Below are positions 6,982-8,518 of a DNA stretch of 8,518 nt, piece after piece. The position numbers and the translations under genes are program-made. Source of the stretch: Planctomycetota bacterium (GTDB lineage: Bacteria > Planctomycetota > Phycisphaerae > WQYP01 > JAJZKY01); assembly GCA_021803885.1 (NCBI GenBank), contig JAJZKY010000167.1, forward strand, positions 1-8,518, read 5' to 3'. How positions within the stretch are numbered: position 1 is the first letter of the stretch; every line of letters begins with the position of its first letter. The notes under the pieces are model-generated. The model worked only from the letters and a program-made list of their open reading frames with translations. It did not search any database and had not been told where the DNA came from.

Positions 6982-7224
6982 CTAAAGCCCGGCCTTTAGC
7001 TGGCGTTCGGCTTCGAGCCAATCCGTGGCGGCATCACCCGGGCCAAATCCGCGTTTAAGAAAAAGTTGGTAGGCGCGTTCGGCTATCTGCTCGTGCGTAA
7101 TTGCCTTGGGCATTGATGTTTGAATCTTGGAAGATGCGGTTCCGCTCCCCTTGGCTTCAGAACGGCTTACGGGGACGACAGCAGATTTTTCGGTTGCTGC
7201 GGTGGTTTTTTTTCTCGCTGGCAT
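6982..7224 (-). CDS. Small DUF2934-domain protein
   Basis: This 80-aa protein has a low-complexity N-terminus rich in Lys, Ala, Ser and Thr (MPARKKTTAATEKS; residues 1-40), followed by a DUF2934 domain at 42-78. The domain reads ITHEQIAERAYQLFLKRGF and then a DWLEAERQL signature at 68-76. DUF2934 is a short helical domain of unknown function found in several environmental phyla; the basic, disordered tail hints at nucleic-acid or protein contacts, which is inference. The start is firm: AAGGAGG lies six bases before ATG. It is transcribed toward phoH and away from the VWA gene, so it appears monocistronic. An inverted repeat, CTAAAG/CTTTAG (6982-6999), overlaps its last codons. Confidence 0.85.
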   Translation of the reverse strand: MPARKKTTAATEKSAVVPVSRSEAKGSGTASSKIQTSMPKAITHEQIAERAYQLFLKRGFGPGDAATDWLEAERQLKAGL

Positions 7225-7230
7225 ATTATG

Positions 7231-7237
7231 CCTCCTT
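7231..7237 (-). promoter_or_regulatory. Perfect Shine-Dalgarno of the DUF2934 gene
   Basis: AAGGAGG on the minus strand, six bases before the ATG at 7222-7224, is the strongest ribosome binding site in the window. It implies high translation of a very small protein. Confidence 0.8.
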
Positions 7238-7241
7238 ACAT

Positions 7242-7257
7242 TCGGCCAATTCGCCGA
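7242..7257. repeat. Dyad in the DUF2934 leader
   Basis: TCGGC (7242-7246) and GCCGA (7253-7257) are inverted around CAATTC, just upstream of the AAGGAGG. The position would allow an operator or an mRNA hairpin next to the ribosome binding site, but the arms are only 5 bases. Confidence 0.25.
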
Positions 7258-7596
7258 TTTAAAACACCTCCATCAATACGCGTCCGGGGCGGAAATCGTC
7301 TCTCCGCCTTCATACCGGACTCTTCCGCCAGTTCACGGAAGTCCTCGACTTAGACCCCATACAAGCAGCCCAACTCGCGGATGGACGTTATCAGTCCAAC
7401 GCTTCCTATCTTGTATTGAAAACGCATGGTCATGTCAAGCGGAAATTTTATCGAGCCGATAAATCTGGCGTAGCGATTATCAGGCTGCGATCATTCGCAA
7501 CTGCTAAACCGGCTGCTTCGTTGTTTGCGGCAAGGACAAAATGGCCCATTTTTGGCCTGTCACGGCCGCATGGGCAAGGCAAGATGGACTGTTTGT

Positions 7597-7601
7597 AAGG
7601 G
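7597..7601 (+). promoter_or_regulatory. Shine-Dalgarno of the VWA gene
   Basis: AAGGG lies six bases before the ATG at 7608 and supports that start. It overlaps the TAA that closes the same frame upstream. Confidence 0.6.
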
Positions 7602-7607
7602 TTTGCG

Positions 7608-8518
7608 ATGCCCTCGAAGGGCGTTACACTCAAGAGGAGGTCGGTGCGGGTTGGTCTGGAAAGCCAATTCAGCGGCATAGGCGTAACTAAGCCGCCCGCC
7701 GGTAAGGCCAAAGAGGCAGCGCGCCCTGTGCAGGCAATTGTCGGTCACAAAACGCTATCTTCCGCGGCTGGCTCCAAACACCCGCCCTTGGTCTATTTCG
7801 GGCGTAAACCCGTATTCCATCAGCAGCAGACGCTTTTTGACAAAATATTTGCCTGGATATGCTCGATCCTCATCCATGCTATTGCTTTTATGGTGGTTTT
7901 AATCCTGTACACCGTCTTAAAGCCGCCACTCAAACCGCCACCCAAACAGATGGTCGTACCGGAATCTTTCTACCACAGCAGTGCAACTGACAGGCTTTTG
8001 CAGCGTACGGAGGCGCGCGATGGCAAGCGACTTGCCGCTCAGGAGCATTCCATGGAATCGCTCGCACGCGCTGTCGATCCAATTAACGCAAACAATCTCC
8101 TATCCGATAGTAAGGCCAAACGGTTAAGCATCATTGGCGTTGCCCCGGCCACCGCCGGTACCCGCTGGAACGTGTACACCCACGGTGCCGGTTCACGGCT
8201 TGGCGTGCCCGGCGGAGCTGTCCTTGGTGGATCGACCGTCACTTTTTTTGGCGTTACCTCCAAGGCCAAAAAGGTCGTATTCATCATCGATCATTCCGGC
8301 TCGATGATTGGCCGGTTGCATCTGGTGCGGGCTGAAGTTCGCCGGGCCATTAACCATCTGATGCCGTTTCAAAAATTTGCCATTGTCGTTTTCGCATCTC
8401 ACCCGTACATCCTCGGTAATCAGACAGGGCTTATTCGCGCCACGCGCCCGGCGCTGACGGAAATGGATTTTTTATTAAAAGGTCATCATGTTATAGCCGA
8501 GGGACGCTGCCGGGTCAG
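7608..8518 (+). CDS. Membrane-anchored VWA-domain protein, 3' end outside window
   Basis: The first 303 residues are visible and the frame is open at the right edge. Residues 1-80 form a basic, probably cytoplasmic segment (MPSKGVTLKRRSVRVGLE...). A transmembrane helix at about 82-104 (FAWICSILIHAIAFMVVLIL) is followed by a proline/lysine stretch, KPPLKPPPK (105-113), and a linker. A glycine-rich stretch at about 192-208 and TVTFFGV (210-216) lead into a von Willebrand factor A domain. Its first strand and MIDAS motif read VVFIIDHSGSM (223-233; D228, S230, S232), then a helix (AEVRRAINHLMPFQ) and the next strand, KFAIVVFAS (256-264). The VWA domain should bind a divalent cation and a partner protein in the periplasm. 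Comparable single-pass VWA proteins are common in Planctomycetota, but their roles are mostly unknown. At the edge the expected GGT-type MIDAS segment reads EGRCRV in this frame; a one-base shift would restore GTLPGQ. Confidence 0.8.
   Translation, partial: MPSKGVTLKRRSVRVGLESQFSGIGVTKPPAGKAKEAARPVQAIVGHKTLSSAAGSKHPPLVYFGRKPVFHQQQTLFDKIFAWICSILIHAIAFMVVLILYTVLKPPLKPPPKQMVVPESFYHSSATDRLLQRTEARDGKRLAAQEHSMESLARAVDPINANNLLSDSKAKRLSIIGVAPATAGTRWNVYTHGAGSRLGVPGGAVLGGSTVTFFGVTSKAKKVVFIIDHSGSMIGRLHLVRAEVRRAINHLMPFQKFAIVVFASHPYILGNQTGLIRATRPALTEMDFLLKGHHVIAEGRCRV

Larger units (their letters stand above)
7238..7607. other. Divergent intergenic gap between DUF2934 and VWA genes
   Basis: No confident gene lies here. 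A hairpin, GGCGGA (7288-7293) with TCCGCC (7303-7308), is present without a T-run. On the plus strand, 7263-7595 is an open frame of 111 codons with no ATG or GTG until its last few codons. Its first usual start is a TTG at 7416 without a Shine-Dalgarno. It ends in TAA (7596-7598), in the same phase as the downstream VWA gene, and that TAA runs into the VWA ribosome binding site. The translated peptide matches no family I know. Promoters for both divergent genes should lie here, but I cannot assign -35/-10 pairs. Confidence 0.4.

Noticed and set aside
7448..7711. 87-codon minus-strand frame across the VWA gene start
   Set aside because: It overlaps the VWA N-terminus, which has a ribosome site and a coherent domain order. 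The antisense peptide has no recognisable features.
8039..8402. Minus-strand frames opposite the VWA domain
   Set aside because: They are shadows of the plus-strand frame carrying the VWA MIDAS motif, which continues to the window edge.

Overview
The window is a moderately GC-rich bacterial chromosome segment with densely packed housekeeping genes and no sign of plasmid, phage or IS content. The mix suggests an uncultured member of the Planctomycetota/Phycisphaerae or a similar deep lineage: a thiL-tsaE pair, a DUF2934 protein, a single-pass membrane von Willebrand A protein, and a sugar-porter MFS transporter paired with a GH20 hexosaminidase. This placement is inferred from gene content, not from a phylogenetic marker.

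Layout. Positions 1-137 are an edge stretch with no confident gene. On the minus strand a probable two-gene operon runs from about 3960 down to 138: a sugar-porter MFS permease (2115-3848 plus an N-terminal extension whose start is unclear), then, 60 nt later, a secreted GH20 beta-N-acetylhexosaminidase (138-2054). Together they look like a release-and-uptake unit for N-acetylhexosamines from chitin, peptidoglycan or glycan debris. A divergent intergenic region separates them from plus-strand thiL (thiamine-monophosphate kinase, 4073-5044), which abuts tsaE (tRNA t6A biosynthesis ATPase, 5045-5560) with no spacer. A perfect TATAAT box then precedes a PhoH-family ATPase gene (5637-6563), whose start codon overlaps the stop of an 11-codon upstream reading frame.

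A 418-nt gap with AT-rich dyads (6564-6981) lies between phoH and the convergent gene for an 80-aa DUF2934 protein (6982-7224, minus, with a perfect Shine-Dalgarno). After a second gap (7238-7607), a plus-strand gene encoding a membrane-anchored VWA (MIDAS) protein begins at 7608 and runs off the right edge.

Most of the window is ordinary. The points deserving a second look are the phoH mini-ORF, the missing canonical start of the MFS gene (compatible with a one-base deletion), the roughly 120-residue insertion between its predicted membrane helices 9 and 10, and the VWA protein with a possible second one-base deletion near the right edge. I see no defence system, CRISPR array, tRNA or rRNA.
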